Shown: positions 26,904 through 35,070 of the stretch, one piece after another
How the letters are laid out: each line of letters starts with the position of its first letter
How positions within the stretch are numbered: position 1 is the first letter of the stretch
DNA from: Picosynechococcus sp. PCC 7117
GTDB lineage: Bacteria > Cyanobacteriota > Cyanobacteriia > Cyanobacteriales > MRBY01
DNA: 64,000 nt
Assembly: GCF_001693275.1 (NCBI RefSeq)
Contig: NZ_CP016477.1
Coordinates: 558,001 to 622,000, forward strand
Direction: 5' to 3'
The notes under the pieces: generated by a model
Databases searched by the model: none
Told to the model about the DNA's origin: nothing
Seen by the model: only the letters and a program-made list of their open reading frames with translations
Translations under genes and position numbers: made by a program

Positions 26904-29417
26904 TTATTGTTCCCTGAGTTGGAAATCGTTTTCAGTGGGGTGAGGCAGGCCCAACGCCTCGGTACGGACATCGTTGATCAGCTGATCTAAAACCGGGAAC
27001 GTGCGGGGATAACCACTTCCCAGCCCCAACAGTGACAGGAGACGAAACGTCTGGAGATCATCGGGACGCAACACCGTATCCACCGCTTCAAAATCCTCAC
27101 TACGGTAGAGCAATCGGGAAGCCAAGCGCTCACTACCGACGGGTTTGGCAAGTTCGGCAATCTGCTTCAGCCATGCCTGGAGCGTTACTCCTTCGGCACG
27201 GCGGGAGGTCAGGAGATAGGTTTGGGAGTCTTCTGCATCGGCTTGTTTGAGGTTTAGATTTAGATTAAAATCCGGCTGAAACCAGGCCTTGAGAATGAGC
27301 CAACGGGTATTATTGTCTGGGTTTTGGGCAATTTGTTGGTCGATAATTTTCAGGGCTTGTTCGGGTTGGCGATCGCCTAAAATCAACGCTTGCACCATCG
27401 GTGAAAATTGGCTGAGATGATCCCGGTGGGGAATCGGCAGACCGTGCCACCAGGCCAACCAAGCCATTCGTTCCTGGAGGGTGATGATGTAAGGATCTTG
27501 GGGATCAAGACGTTCAAGTAGATCCTGGTACAAAGCGAGGGACGCTTCGACAGCCTCCACCCGCACCGCCGCAAAGGGTTCTTGCTCCCATTGGCCGAGG
27601 GTCATGATATTGGGGTCGACTAAGCCCTGGAGCGAAAAGGCGGCGATCGCCTTTTCCCGTTGATCGGTCTGGAGGTAGGTTTGACCGAGGAGAAAATAGG
27701 TAGGTTCTGCTTCCCGCGATAACAGCTGGATTGCCCGTTCAAAGTATGGTTGCGCCAAGCTTGGGTCTAATTCCCGCAGCACAACCCCTGTATTAACGTT
27801 GGCATAGTAATCATTGGGGATCAGGGAGTGGGCATCGAGAAAATATTCCGCCGCCAGTTCTGTGGTTTGCTGGTTGCTTTCTGGGTTATCCGTTGCCTGG
27901 CGCGTTCCCCACAGCCACAGGCCCAAGCGGAGGGGATAATTCACATTCCAGCCATTGAGGGCATAGGCGCGGTTCACTGCGGTAAAGGCTGCTTCCGGTT
28001 GCCCATTGGCCCAGAGAGTCTGTCCCCGCGAAAAAAGATACATCCCAGCACTGTAGGGCACTGCAACTAACAAGGCTCCCAGAAAACCAGCGAGGCTTCC
28101 TAAGCTCCACAAACGGCGCTGAGGAATGGGCAAGGGTTGGGGAGTGGCTTCGTTTAAAACCTGATCCGCAACGCTCAGTAGCAGCACAATCGTTAAAGTC
28201 AGGGTAAGACTGATCGGGATATTTTCTAATTGATAATCGGTGAGGGTCGCCATGGCGTAGGCAAACCAACCGCCCCCCAAACCATAGAGTAACCGTTTGA
28301 TTTGCGGGTTATCTGTGTGGTGATGGATACGATGACCGAGCCGAATTAGCTGCACCAAGAAAAAGGCGATCGCCACCCCACCGATTAAACCCAGTTCTCC
28401 CAGGAGTTGGATCGGATTGCTGTGGAGTTGTTGGATGTGGGCGGCGCCGGAGCCGACATTGATCGGACGGTAGAGGTTATATTCCCGGGACATATTCCCA
28501 GGGCCGACCCCCGTTAAAGGGCGATCTCGCAAAATATTTAAGCCCGCCTGCCACATAAACAAGCGGTCTTCGGTTTCCCCATCCACCTGGAACTGCACCG
28601 TTGGGAGGCCATCGTTGAGATCAATTTGAATCAGCCGCTGCACCCGGGGGTGTTGTAACCCCGCTGTCACCATGATCCCCAACAGAAATAGGGCAATGGT
28701 GCCGGAGATTAAACGTTTTTTTCCTTTTGTGCGGCCAATAACGAAGGCGATGGTGGCGATCGCCCACAAAAATAACCCCACAAATCCCCCCCGGGAAGAG
28801 CAAGTGTAGAGGAGATAGAGGAGGGGGGCACTTAGTACCAAGAGTAAACCCCGCATTTTTCCCCGGTGGGCAAGGGCAAAGCTCAAGATCATCGGCAACA
28901 CAAGACAGAAATAGGCCGCCATAAAGTTGTGATGGCCCAGGGGAATGGAGTTGCGTTCTAGCTCGCCAGCGGTCATTAACCAACCAATCAGGCTCACGAA
29001 ACTGATCCCAAAGCCCAGCCCCACGAGGCCCCGCCATTGATTTTGCCAAGTCCAAACACCCAGGCCGCCAAGGTTCCGGAGACCATAGAGGACAACGCCA
29101 TACCCGGAAACAGTGACGAGATTAAATAGGGCAACCCCTTTAAACGGCGCAAATACGGTGGATAGTCCACAGGCGATCGCCACCGCGAGAATGCCCCAAT
29201 CCAAACCATAGCCTAGGGGACGAAAAGGCAGCTCAAATTTCCGGAGCATCACCAAGAGTGCAAGACCCAACAGTAAGAATCCCCCCTGCCAGAGTAAGAT
29301 CCAAGGGAAGGCAGCCATGAGGTAATAACTCGGCGGCAAAAACATAAAAAAAATCAAGAGTACCAAGCCCCCGCAGGCGAGCCAGCGTCCCATTGTCATC
29401 TCAGCAAAAGTCTTCAT
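26904..29417 (-). CDS. O-antigen ligase/polymerase-like membrane protein with soluble TPR-like tail
   Basis: 837 residues. Residues about 10-480 hold some 11-12 hydrophobic segments with the Wzy_C/O-antigen ligase signature GVGPGNMSREY near 305 and the histidine-containing QQLHSNPIQLLGELGLIG (near 335). Residues about 490-837 are soluble and helix-rich with repeats such as AAFTAVNRAYALNG, AQPYFERAIQLL and KAIAAFSLQGL, typical of TPR. Probably acts in polymerising or attaching exported polysaccharide or glycan to lipid or protein. No polysaccharide cluster is adjacent. Reads toward the MFS gene 38 bases away, so the two may be co-transcribed. Confidence 0.8.
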   Translation of the reverse strand: MKTFAEMTMGRWLACGGLVLLIFFMFLPPSYYLMAAFPWILLWQGGFLLLGLALLVMLRKFELPFRPLGYGLDWGILAVAIACGLSTVFAPFKGVALFNLVTVSGYGVVLYGLRNLGGLGVWTWQNQWRGLVGLGFGISFVSLIGWLMTAGELERNSIPLGHHNFMAAYFCLVLPMILSFALAHRGKMRGLLLVLSAPLLYLLYTCSSRGGFVGLFLWAIATIAFVIGRTKGKKRLISGTIALFLLGIMVTAGLQHPRVQRLIQIDLNDGLPTVQFQVDGETEDRLFMWQAGLNILRDRPLTGVGPGNMSREYNLYRPINVGSGAAHIQQLHSNPIQLLGELGLIGGVAIAFFLVQLIRLGHRIHHHTDNPQIKRLLYGLGGGWFAYAMATLTDYQLENIPISLTLTLTIVLLLSVADQVLNEATPQPLPIPQRRLWSLGSLAGFLGALLVAVPYSAGMYLFSRGQTLWANGQPEAAFTAVNRAYALNGWNVNYPLRLGLWLWGTRQATDNPESNQQTTELAAEYFLDAHSLIPNDYYANVNTGVVLRELDPSLAQPYFERAIQLLSREAEPTYFLLGQTYLQTDQREKAIAAFSLQGLVDPNIMTLGQWEQEPFAAVRVEAVEASLALYQDLLERLDPQDPYIITLQERMAWLAWWHGLPIPHRDHLSQFSPMVQALILGDRQPEQALKIIDQQIAQNPDNNTRWLILKAWFQPDFNLNLNLKQADAEDSQTYLLTSRRAEGVTLQAWLKQIAELAKPVGSERLASRLLYRSEDFEAVDTVLRPDDLQTFRLLSLLGLGSGYPRTFPVLDQLINDVRTEALGLPHPTENDFQLREQ

Positions 29418-29468
29418 CTATCCCCGTTAATTCGTCGATATTACGCAAAACATGAGTTCAAACAGATT

Positions 29469-29993
29469 GTGTTTTCCTCGGCACAACCCCCATCGCATTT
29501 TCTCATTGGTGCCCCTGGTTCTGGCAAATCTACCTTTGCCCAGTGGTTGCGCCAAAGTATGCCCCAGGCTTGCTTAATTTCTACCGATGGGATTCGGGCG
29601 CAATTGTACGAGGATCCAGGGATTCAAGGGGATTGGCCCACCATTGAGGCGATTGTGCTGTGGCGGCTGCACCAGGCGATCGCCCAGGGAAAACCTGTCA
29701 TTTATGATGCCACCAACTGCCATCAACCCTGGCGATTAGATTTTTTAGAAAAATGCCCGCCCATGGATTGGCTGGCTTGGTATTTAGCTTGTCCTCTAGA
29801 GGTTTGCTTGGCCCGTAACCAAAGGCGATCGCGCCAGGTTCCCCCAGAAATTATCGAAAAAATGATCCACGATCTCGAAGCCGCGCCACCCCAGGCCCAG
29901 GAAGGCTTTCTGGAAATCATTACTCTCCCGGATTTGCAACCAGAAACCCTTAAGGCCCTGAAAAAACAGCAGCTTCAATATCTCGACGGCTAA
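29469..29993 (+). CDS. P-loop kinase-like ATPase
   Basis: 174 residues from a GTG start; no in-frame ATG gives a better N terminus. Walker A GAPGSGKST at about 14-22, a YDATNCHQPWR segment near 78 typical of polynucleotide/zeta-toxin-like small kinases, and a C-terminal lid-like region ARNQRRSRQVPPEIIEKM (near 115) with several arginines. Phosphorylates an unknown substrate. Its last 44 bases overlap the end of the convergent DUF3143 gene. Confidence 0.75.
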   Translation: MFSSAQPPSHFLIGAPGSGKSTFAQWLRQSMPQACLISTDGIRAQLYEDPGIQGDWPTIEAIVLWRLHQAIAQGKPVIYDATNCHQPWRLDFLEKCPPMDWLAWYLACPLEVCLARNQRRSRQVPPEIIEKMIHDLEAAPPQAQEGFLEIITLPDLQPETLKALKKQQLQYLDG

Positions 29994-30225
29994 GGGAATA
30001 TTTAAACGAACGCTCGATGTCAGAACCATCGGCCCCCGCTTTGAGGTAGGACACCGCCAGCTCTTCGATTTCGAGGCGAATTTCTGCTTGCCAACCAGGG
30101 CGGCCGACTGTCCAACAGTGGAGATTTTGGGGATCTTGCTCGCAGCCCATCTCCCGGAGCCACTGCTCAATTTTGGGGAGGGGATGGTTGTAGAGGGGGC
30201 TATCAAGGGAAGGCATCGTGGACAT
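29950..30225 (-). CDS. DUF3143 family protein
   Basis: 91 residues, conserved in cyanobacteria, function unknown. The family pattern PLYNHPLPKIEQWLREMGC (in part) at about 10-28 and LHCWTVGRPGWQAEIRLEIEELAVSYL (in part) at about 34-60 is clear. Start ATG at 30225; the upstream longer frame is not needed. Overlaps the convergent kinase gene by 44 bases. Confidence 0.85.
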   Translation of the reverse strand: MSTMPSLDSPLYNHPLPKIEQWLREMGCEQDPQNLHCWTVGRPGWQAEIRLEIEELAVSYLKAGADGSDIERSFKYSLSRRDIEAAVFSGP

Positions 30226-30310
30226 GGTTTTGGTAGAGGGTGATTGGCTTGGCTCAAAAGGCCACAGTTCAGTCTACCAATTTCTTTTTGGTGACAACTG
30301 CACTAAAACC

Positions 30311-30796
30311 CTAAAACAATCCCTCTAGATTTAGGTCTTGGCGGCTAATCCCTAGGGCGATCGCCAACAATACACAACCGACAAAAGTTAAACCCATAAT
30401 AAAAAGCGCGAAAATTTCCCCCGCCGAGAGGGGCCGATCCGTCGGATCTAGATAGGCAGAATTTGAATAACCACGCTCTCCCTGCTCATGTTGTAAGGGT
30501 TGGATCACGCTGTAGCGAGAAAACCCAATCTGCAAATCGTAACGCGATCGCCGCTCCGGACTGCTTAAAATGCCGTAGGCTTCATTTAGACGTTGAAACT
30601 TTGCCGTGGCTTCCGCTTCCGGTAAAACCGTCGTATCGGGGTGAAACTGCTTGCTGAGCTCCCGGTAACGTTGGCGGATTTCTAGCGGCGATGCCGTCGG
30701 TGATAGGCCCAAAAGACCATAATGACTCTGGGCAATGCGTGTTTTGACATCAAGGACTTTTTCGGTGGTGCGAGACCGTTGGGAAGAACGAGCCAT
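30311..30796 (-). CDS. Membrane-anchored J-domain protein
   Basis: 161 residues from the ATG at 30796 (MARSSQRS); the longer frame would overlap the divergent gene. J domain about 24-90 with HPD at 52-54 (KQFHPDTT), required to stimulate Hsp70/DnaK ATPase, and YGILSSPERRSRYD at its end. A single hydrophobic helix lies at about 126-149 near the C terminus, so it would be a tail-anchored co-chaperone presenting its J domain to the cytoplasm. No zinc or substrate-binding DnaJ domains, so it is a class C J protein. Divergent from the DUF721 gene. Confidence 0.85.
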   Translation of the reverse strand: MARSSQRSRTTEKVLDVKTRIAQSHYGLLGLSPTASPLEIRQRYRELSKQFHPDTTVLPEAEATAKFQRLNEAYGILSSPERRSRYDLQIGFSRYSVIQPLQHEQGERGYSNSAYLDPTDRPLSAGEIFALFIMGLTFVGCVLLAIALGISRQDLNLEGLF

Positions 30797-30931
30797 CGTG
30801 AACAAACCCCAAAGACTTGCCCCATATTTTATCGTTCTCTCTCCCCAGAGGTAATGTGGTAGTAACAGACAAAAGGCGATCGCCCTTTCGCCATTTTCCT
30901 TTGTCCCTTGCCCTGCATTCTCCGACGCCCC

Positions 30932-31579
30932 ATGGGATTCCAATCCATTGATCATCTCCTCAACCATCTGCTCGACCAACCCGCCTGGGCGCACCAAAAA
31001 CGTTTTACAGCCGTTAATAAGCGTTGGCAAAAGATCCTGCCGAAAAAAAGCCTGGCTAACAGTCATCCCATTCGGATCATTGATGACGTTTTGTGGGTCG
31101 CCACCCCCAATCACACCTGGTCACAACACCTGAATCTCCAGCGCCGCCGCCTGCTGGCCCAGCTCAATGCCCAACTAAACCCTCCCCTCAAGGATCTCCG
31201 GTTTTCTACCGTCCATTGGCACCGACGGCCTGCCTATTCCCCCCTGGCCGCCGACCCAAATCTCCCCCATCCGAGCCAGATCCCCCCTCGTCCAGACCAA
31301 CTCCAGCGCCCGGATGCTCGTCAAACAAATCAAGATCCCCTCGAAGCCGCACGCCACTGGGCCGAAACCCAACAGCAACTCTTCGCTGGGTTACCTGCCT
31401 GTCCCCGTTGCCAAAGAGCGACGCCCCCTGGGGAACTACAACGGTGGCAGGTTTGTAGCTTTTGCATTGTGCAGGTTTGGCAGGAACAACAACCCTTAGG
31501 TTTGGGCCTTCCCCCTGAATCTTCGGCCCCGGAAACTTCTACCGAGCCAGAAAATGCTCCCCCTGAGGATGATCCCTAA
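30932..31579 (+). CDS. DUF721/DciA-like protein with C-terminal zinc ribbon
   Basis: 215 residues from the ATG at 30932 (MGFQSIDHLL), preferred to the TTG at 30908. Residues about 5-100 match DUF721/DciA: W32 region RWQKILPKKSLANSHP, then DDVLWVATPNHTWSQHLNLQ (in part), the KH-like fold of DciA. In bacteria lacking DnaC/DnaI, DciA helps load the DnaB replicative helicase. Residues 157-178 carry CPRC...CSFC (Cys157, 160, 175, 178), a likely zinc ribbon, then a Pro/Glu-rich acidic tail. The zinc ribbon is an extra not found in short DciA proteins. Role in helicase loading is inferred from family. Confidence 0.75.
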   Translation: MGFQSIDHLLNHLLDQPAWAHQKRFTAVNKRWQKILPKKSLANSHPIRIIDDVLWVATPNHTWSQHLNLQRRRLLAQLNAQLNPPLKDLRFSTVHWHRRPAYSPLAADPNLPHPSQIPPRPDQLQRPDARQTNQDPLEAARHWAETQQQLFAGLPACPRCQRATPPGELQRWQVCSFCIVQVWQEQQPLGLGLPPESSAPETSTEPENAPPEDDP

Positions 31580-31998
31580 CTTACTTTTTGCAGGGAATAA
31601 AGCAAAGCGCCGGAATCGCGACTGTTGAGCTGTGGGAATTCTGAAATGTTCAGTAAAAATTTGACGATCGCCAAGGTTTTTTTGGACGTAATCACTGGCT
31701 TATTTTATTTTTCTGGGGGAATACAGAGAAAAAACATCTTGATTGTTAAATGATCCCCATAGTGAATTGACTGCGTTTTTGCCATATCTTAGGGGGTTAC
31801 AGGCACATATACCTATTTAAAATTACTGTTAAGAAGTTGAAACATCAAATATAAAAAAAAACAAACTTTAATTGTGCCTTGATCCGGGTTAATCAAGGGC
31901 AGGGATTAAGCTTCAGGGGATCTGGTGATCTGGGTAACAGTCACATAATGAAAACATAAATAAAATTTTTATGACATGGGGTCCCTAGGGGAGCGTTT
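31580..31998. other. Gene-free AT-rich interval
   Basis: 419 bases with no frame I can support. Becomes strongly AT-rich after 31,650. Contains a TTGAT/ATCAA inverted repeat around 31878-31895 and a short direct repeat GATCTGG at 31919-31925 and 31927-31933. Presumably holds the promoter and leader of the Cys-rich gene at 31999; no promoter boxes are convincing and no known small RNA motif was seen. Confidence 0.5.
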
Positions 31999-32274
31999 AT
32001 GAAACCGCAAAGTTGCTCAGTCTCCACTTGTAAGCATTGTCGTTGTTTTCAGGCTGAAGGGCGTCGTGGCGGCATCTGTAAACGCTTCGAAACGTTTGCG
32101 GCAGGGGACTGGACAAGCTGTCCCTTTGCACTCCCTATTTTTGAAGACAGTTGGGAACCCACAACGGATCTGGTATTGCTCGAAAAATCTTTTTCGTTGG
32201 AATGTGTGGCCCAAAAAGTACCAACGGCGATCGCCCCGCTGCCAACGACCTATTCTGAGATTCATCCCCAATAG
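31999..32274 (+). CDS. Small cysteine-rich protein, unknown function
   Basis: 91 residues. Cysteines at 6, 11, 14, 16, 27, 41 and 69; the first half reads CKHCRCFQAEGRRGGICKRF, suggesting a metal or Fe-S site. I recall similar short proteins with CKHC-R-EGRRGG in other cyanobacteria, but know no function. The second half is acidic and without motif. ATG at 31999 has GGGGAG about eight bases upstream. A strong terminator follows at 32341, so it is a single-gene transcript. Confidence 0.75.
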   Translation: MKPQSCSVSTCKHCRCFQAEGRRGGICKRFETFAAGDWTSCPFALPIFEDSWEPTTDLVLLEKSFSLECVAQKVPTAIAPLPTTYSEIHPQ

Positions 32275-32673
32275 TCGGGATTAACTCTCTGGCCGACAAA
32301 GAAATGGCTTTAAAAACAAAAAATTGATGGCAAAAAACTTAGCATGGGCAACCATGCTTTTTTACTGGTGTTGTTCGGCAAAAAAATAACGGCGATCGCC
32401 CCCGTGGTGTAAAAATTAATTTTGGGAAATACTTTTATTTTTTTGTTGGTAAAACTTAATATTGTTTTAAGAAAAATTATCGGCAATTAGGGTATTTGAA
32501 GGGGGTTTTTATTGTTGCGCGAAGAGCCGAGATCTCCTTTAAAAAGGAAAAAAATCAGCGCCAATTCACAAAAATCGCTAAAATAGGGCCAAGAGAAACA
32601 GGTATCAGGTGACACAATAACCGTTTCCCTCTGTACCCAGACTCATCTACTGTTTTTTAAATCTTCCGTGACT
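32275..32673. other. AT-rich interval before the DUF6761 gene
   Basis: 399 bases without a supportable gene. First part holds the terminator at 32341; the rest has a perfect 14-base palindrome TCCTTTAAAAAGGA at 32535-32548 and one HIP1 site at about 32392. The remainder is probably promoter and leader of the next gene; no clear -35/-10 pair. Confidence 0.5.
32341..32363 (+). terminator. Rho-independent terminator after the Cys-rich gene
   Basis: Perfect 7-bp stem AGCATGG (32341-32347) / CCATGCT (32352-32358) with a GCAA tetraloop and T-run 32358-32363. Very good terminator. Confidence 0.88.
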
Positions 32674-32931
32674 ATGCTCCAAGACAGTCTCACCATCCGC
32701 TACTATCAACGCTTAACGGACGCCATGGTAGAACTGTGGCGCAGAGGCAACCGTTATGAAGATATTCGTCAATACATGGACGGTTATATTGCCTGTCTTC
32801 ACCACACGGGAGCCCTTGAAGTGTATAAGATTCACCGCTTAGAAGAAGAAGTTTTTCGTTTTCTGCGGGATCCATCCAATTTTGAGATGGCCTACCCCCA
32901 AACCCAAACGGAAACAGATTTTTATTACTAA
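32674..32931 (+). CDS. DUF6761 family protein
   Basis: 85 residues from the ATG at 32674 (MLQDSLTIRYYQ), preferred to the GTG two codons upstream. The pattern QRLTDAMVELWRRGNRYEDIR and YIACLHHTGALEVYKIHRLEEEVFRFLRDPSNFE (both in part) matches a short family restricted to cyanobacteria that I know as DUF6761. Function unknown; all-helical prediction. Preceded by a long AT-rich leader. Confidence 0.75.
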   Translation: MLQDSLTIRYYQRLTDAMVELWRRGNRYEDIRQYMDGYIACLHHTGALEVYKIHRLEEEVFRFLRDPSNFEMAYPQTQTETDFYY

Positions 32932-32976
32932 AGCTGCCGTCGGGGCAAGGGAATTTTTGTCCCTGGGGCGTTGTTT

Positions 32977-33312
32977 TTACCAGGGAGCATCAACAATGGA
33001 AGCAGATTGTAGGGTCACGGCCTGACCGGCAAGGCGTTCAACCGTTGCTTCAAGGTGATCCTCCCCAACCACTTCACTCTGGAAATCCCGAAGACTTTCT
33101 AGGCCAGGATACTCATCAAGCAGCTCTTCTCGTAATTCGTAGCCACTGACCCGAAAAAGCCAGGGAACCCTATCAAAGTTGGGATGCTTGGTAGGTATAC
33201 TTTTGACACCAGAAACGGTGATGTAACGGCGGTGACCGGCACATAGCGGGGGGAGCTCGGCAGCAAGCTTCTCCCCTCGTAGTAGGCGCTTATAGAGATC
33301 GGGGCTAAGCAT
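32977..33312 (-). CDS. Conserved-looking hypothetical protein
   Basis: 111 residues. No family recognised. Starts MLSPDLYKRLLRGEKLAAELPPLCAG (in part); the middle GVKSIPTKHPNFDRVPWLFRVSG is basic, the C terminus acidic. Codon use and length look like a real gene and no competing frame is better. It lies on the same strand as grxD and the BolA gene, 119 bases downstream of grxD, so it might share their transcript. Nothing more can be said. Confidence 0.5.
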   Translation of the reverse strand: MLSPDLYKRLLRGEKLAAELPPLCAGHRRYITVSGVKSIPTKHPNFDRVPWLFRVSGYELREELLDEYPGLESLRDFQSEVVGEDHLEATVERLAGQAVTLQSASIVDAPW

Positions 33313-33431
33313 AACCTGGGGATTTTTGGCCTATCTGAGACGGCCAGAATGTAGGGAAACAGCCTCTGACTTCGCAGGTATATGGCGCTGTTTCCCAAAG
33401 TTATTTTTTCGTTTTCGAACAGGCGATCGCC

Positions 33432-33761
33432 CTAGGACGCGAGGGCGACCTCAAGCATCTCATGGAGTTCTTTTGAGTTGTAAAGCTCGATCATGATGTC
33501 GGAACCACCCACAAATTCTCCATTGACATAGACCTGGGGAATCGTCGGCCAGTTGGAATATTCCTTAATGCCTTGGCGCACATCGTAGTCTTCTAGAACA
33601 TCAAAGGTCTGATATTCAACGCCGAGACTGTTAAAAATTTGCACAACGTTGTTAGAAAAGCCACATTGGGGCATTAGCTTACTGCCCTTCATGAACACAA
33701 AAATTTTGCTGCTGTTGACCAATTGATCAATTTTTTCGCGGGTTTCAGGGGTTAAAGACAT
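33432..33761 (-). CDS. grxD: Monothiol glutaredoxin (CGFS type)
   Basis: 109 residues, single-domain class II glutaredoxin. The active-site CGFS in LMPQCGFSN (near residue 32), the cis-proline WPTIPQVYVNGEFVGG and SDIM glutathione-binding residues are present. CGFS glutaredoxins bind a glutathione-ligated [2Fe-2S] cluster and act as Fe-S carriers or iron sensors rather than disulfide reductases. Encoded 60 bases after a BolA-family gene on the same strand, the classic physical partner. Confidence 0.95.
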   Translation of the reverse strand: MSLTPETREKIDQLVNSSKIFVFMKGSKLMPQCGFSNNVVQIFNSLGVEYQTFDVLEDYDVRQGIKEYSNWPTIPQVYVNGEFVGGSDIMIELYNSKELHEMLEVALAS

Positions 33762-33821
33762 TTATTTTTCCTCATAGTATGGGTTGACAAGGGTTCAGGA
33801 AAACATTGTTTCCCCGACCGT

Positions 33822-34082
33822 TTAAGTGGGTTGACCCACTTCTGCCCATTTCTCCGGGGTGAAAGTCCGCAGGGCTAAAGCATGGATCGCTTCTGAGGCT
33901 AAATCCTCCTTGAGGGCAGCATAGACCATTTGGTGTTGGCGTACCCGGGATTGACCTGCAAAGTCGGGGGAAACGACGATGGCCTCTAGGTGATCGCCGC
34001 CACCGGTGAGATCTTTCACGAACACTTGGGCTCCGGAAAGATGGGTTTCAATGGAGGTTTTGACTGCCGATAAGCTAACCAT
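33822..34082 (-). CDS. BolA-family protein
   Basis: 86 residues, one BolA domain: a glycine-containing loop [33 protein letters not shown] (in part) at about 22-55, and the invariant-type histidine in [13 protein letters not shown] near the C terminus. BolA proteins pair with CGFS glutaredoxins to form a mixed [2Fe-2S] complex in iron-sulfur trafficking. First gene of the bolA-grxD pair. Confidence 0.92.
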   Translation of the reverse strand: MVSLSAVKTSIETHLSGAQVFVKDLTGGGDHLEAIVVSPDFAGQSRVRQHQMVYAALKEDLASEAIHALALRTFTPEKWAEVGQPT

Positions 34083-34178
34083 AGGTAATTAGTGTGAAAT
34101 CAATCCTAAATGTAAGCAGGAATACTTAAGCCATTGTATCTTTAGTCTTCCGTCTCTGGATTTGCTGGGGTGAATGAT

Positions 34179-34868
34179 TTAGGCGATCGCCAACTCTGCT
34201 TGAATTTTCTGCCAAGCCGCTTGGGGATCTGCGGCCTGGGTGATCGGTCGGCCAATGACGAGGTGATTTGCTCCCTGTTGGAGCGCCGCCTGGGGAGTCA
34301 TGACCCGTTGTTGATCCCCTGATTGAGCCCAGGTGGGCCGCACCCCTGGACAAACCAAGGTGAAATCTTGACCGCAACATTGCCGCAGCATCGCCACTTC
34401 CTGGGGGGAACACACCGCCCCATCTAACCTAGCGTCTTGGGCTAGGTTGGCCATGTGTTGGGCAAAGGCATCGAGGGGCAGATCCACTTGCAAATCGTCC
34501 CGCAACTGGTCTGGACTAATACTCGTAAGGACGGTAATTGCAATTAGTTTAGTCGGAGAATCTCCGAGGGCTTCTTTGGCAGCCGTTAAGGCGATCGCCC
34601 CGGCAGCACCGTGGATAGTCAGAAGATCGACCCCATAGGCCCGTGCCGAACGGCAGGCACCAGCAACGGTATTGGGAATGTCGTGGAATTTGAGATCAAG
34701 AAAAATGCGTTTGCCCTGGTCTTTGAGATAGCGCAAAATATCCGGCCCAGTGGCGACAAATAACTCTAGGCCCACTTTCCAGAAAGTGACCTCCGGTAAG
34801 CTCTCGACTAAGGCGATCGCCGCAGGGAGATCCGGCACATCCAGGGGCACAATCACAGTATCTTGCAT
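34179..34868 (-). CDS. pyrF: Orotidine 5'-phosphate decarboxylase
   Basis: 229 residues, last step of UMP synthesis. TIM-barrel enzyme with the catalytic Lys-Asp pair in [12 protein letters not shown] (near residue 57), PLDVPDLP near the start, a TVLTS strand near 117 and [19 protein letters not shown] phosphate-binding region (in part) near 185 followed by GRPITQA. Start ATG at 34868. Single gene. Confidence 0.95.
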   Translation of the reverse strand: MQDTVIVPLDVPDLPAAIALVESLPEVTFWKVGLELFVATGPDILRYLKDQGKRIFLDLKFHDIPNTVAGACRSARAYGVDLLTIHGAAGAIALTAAKEALGDSPTKLIAITVLTSISPDQLRDDLQVDLPLDAFAQHMANLAQDARLDGAVCSPQEVAMLRQCCGQDFTLVCPGVRPTWAQSGDQQRVMTPQAALQQGANHLVIGRPITQAADPQAAWQKIQAELAIA

Positions 34869-35070
34869 CAGTTATTGCTTGCGTAAATTTCATTAGAGAC
34901 GGTCATGTTCAGCATAACGGTGTTTTGAGCTTTTTGAGACAAGGCTTACCCATTGGCAAAATCCCACCGGGGACTAGGTTAAAATAAACCCCTTGCGGCG
35001 TAATATGCCCAATGACGAGTGGTTTTCCTTTACGCTCTTTTTCTGTACAAAATATTCCAATCCAGACGCC

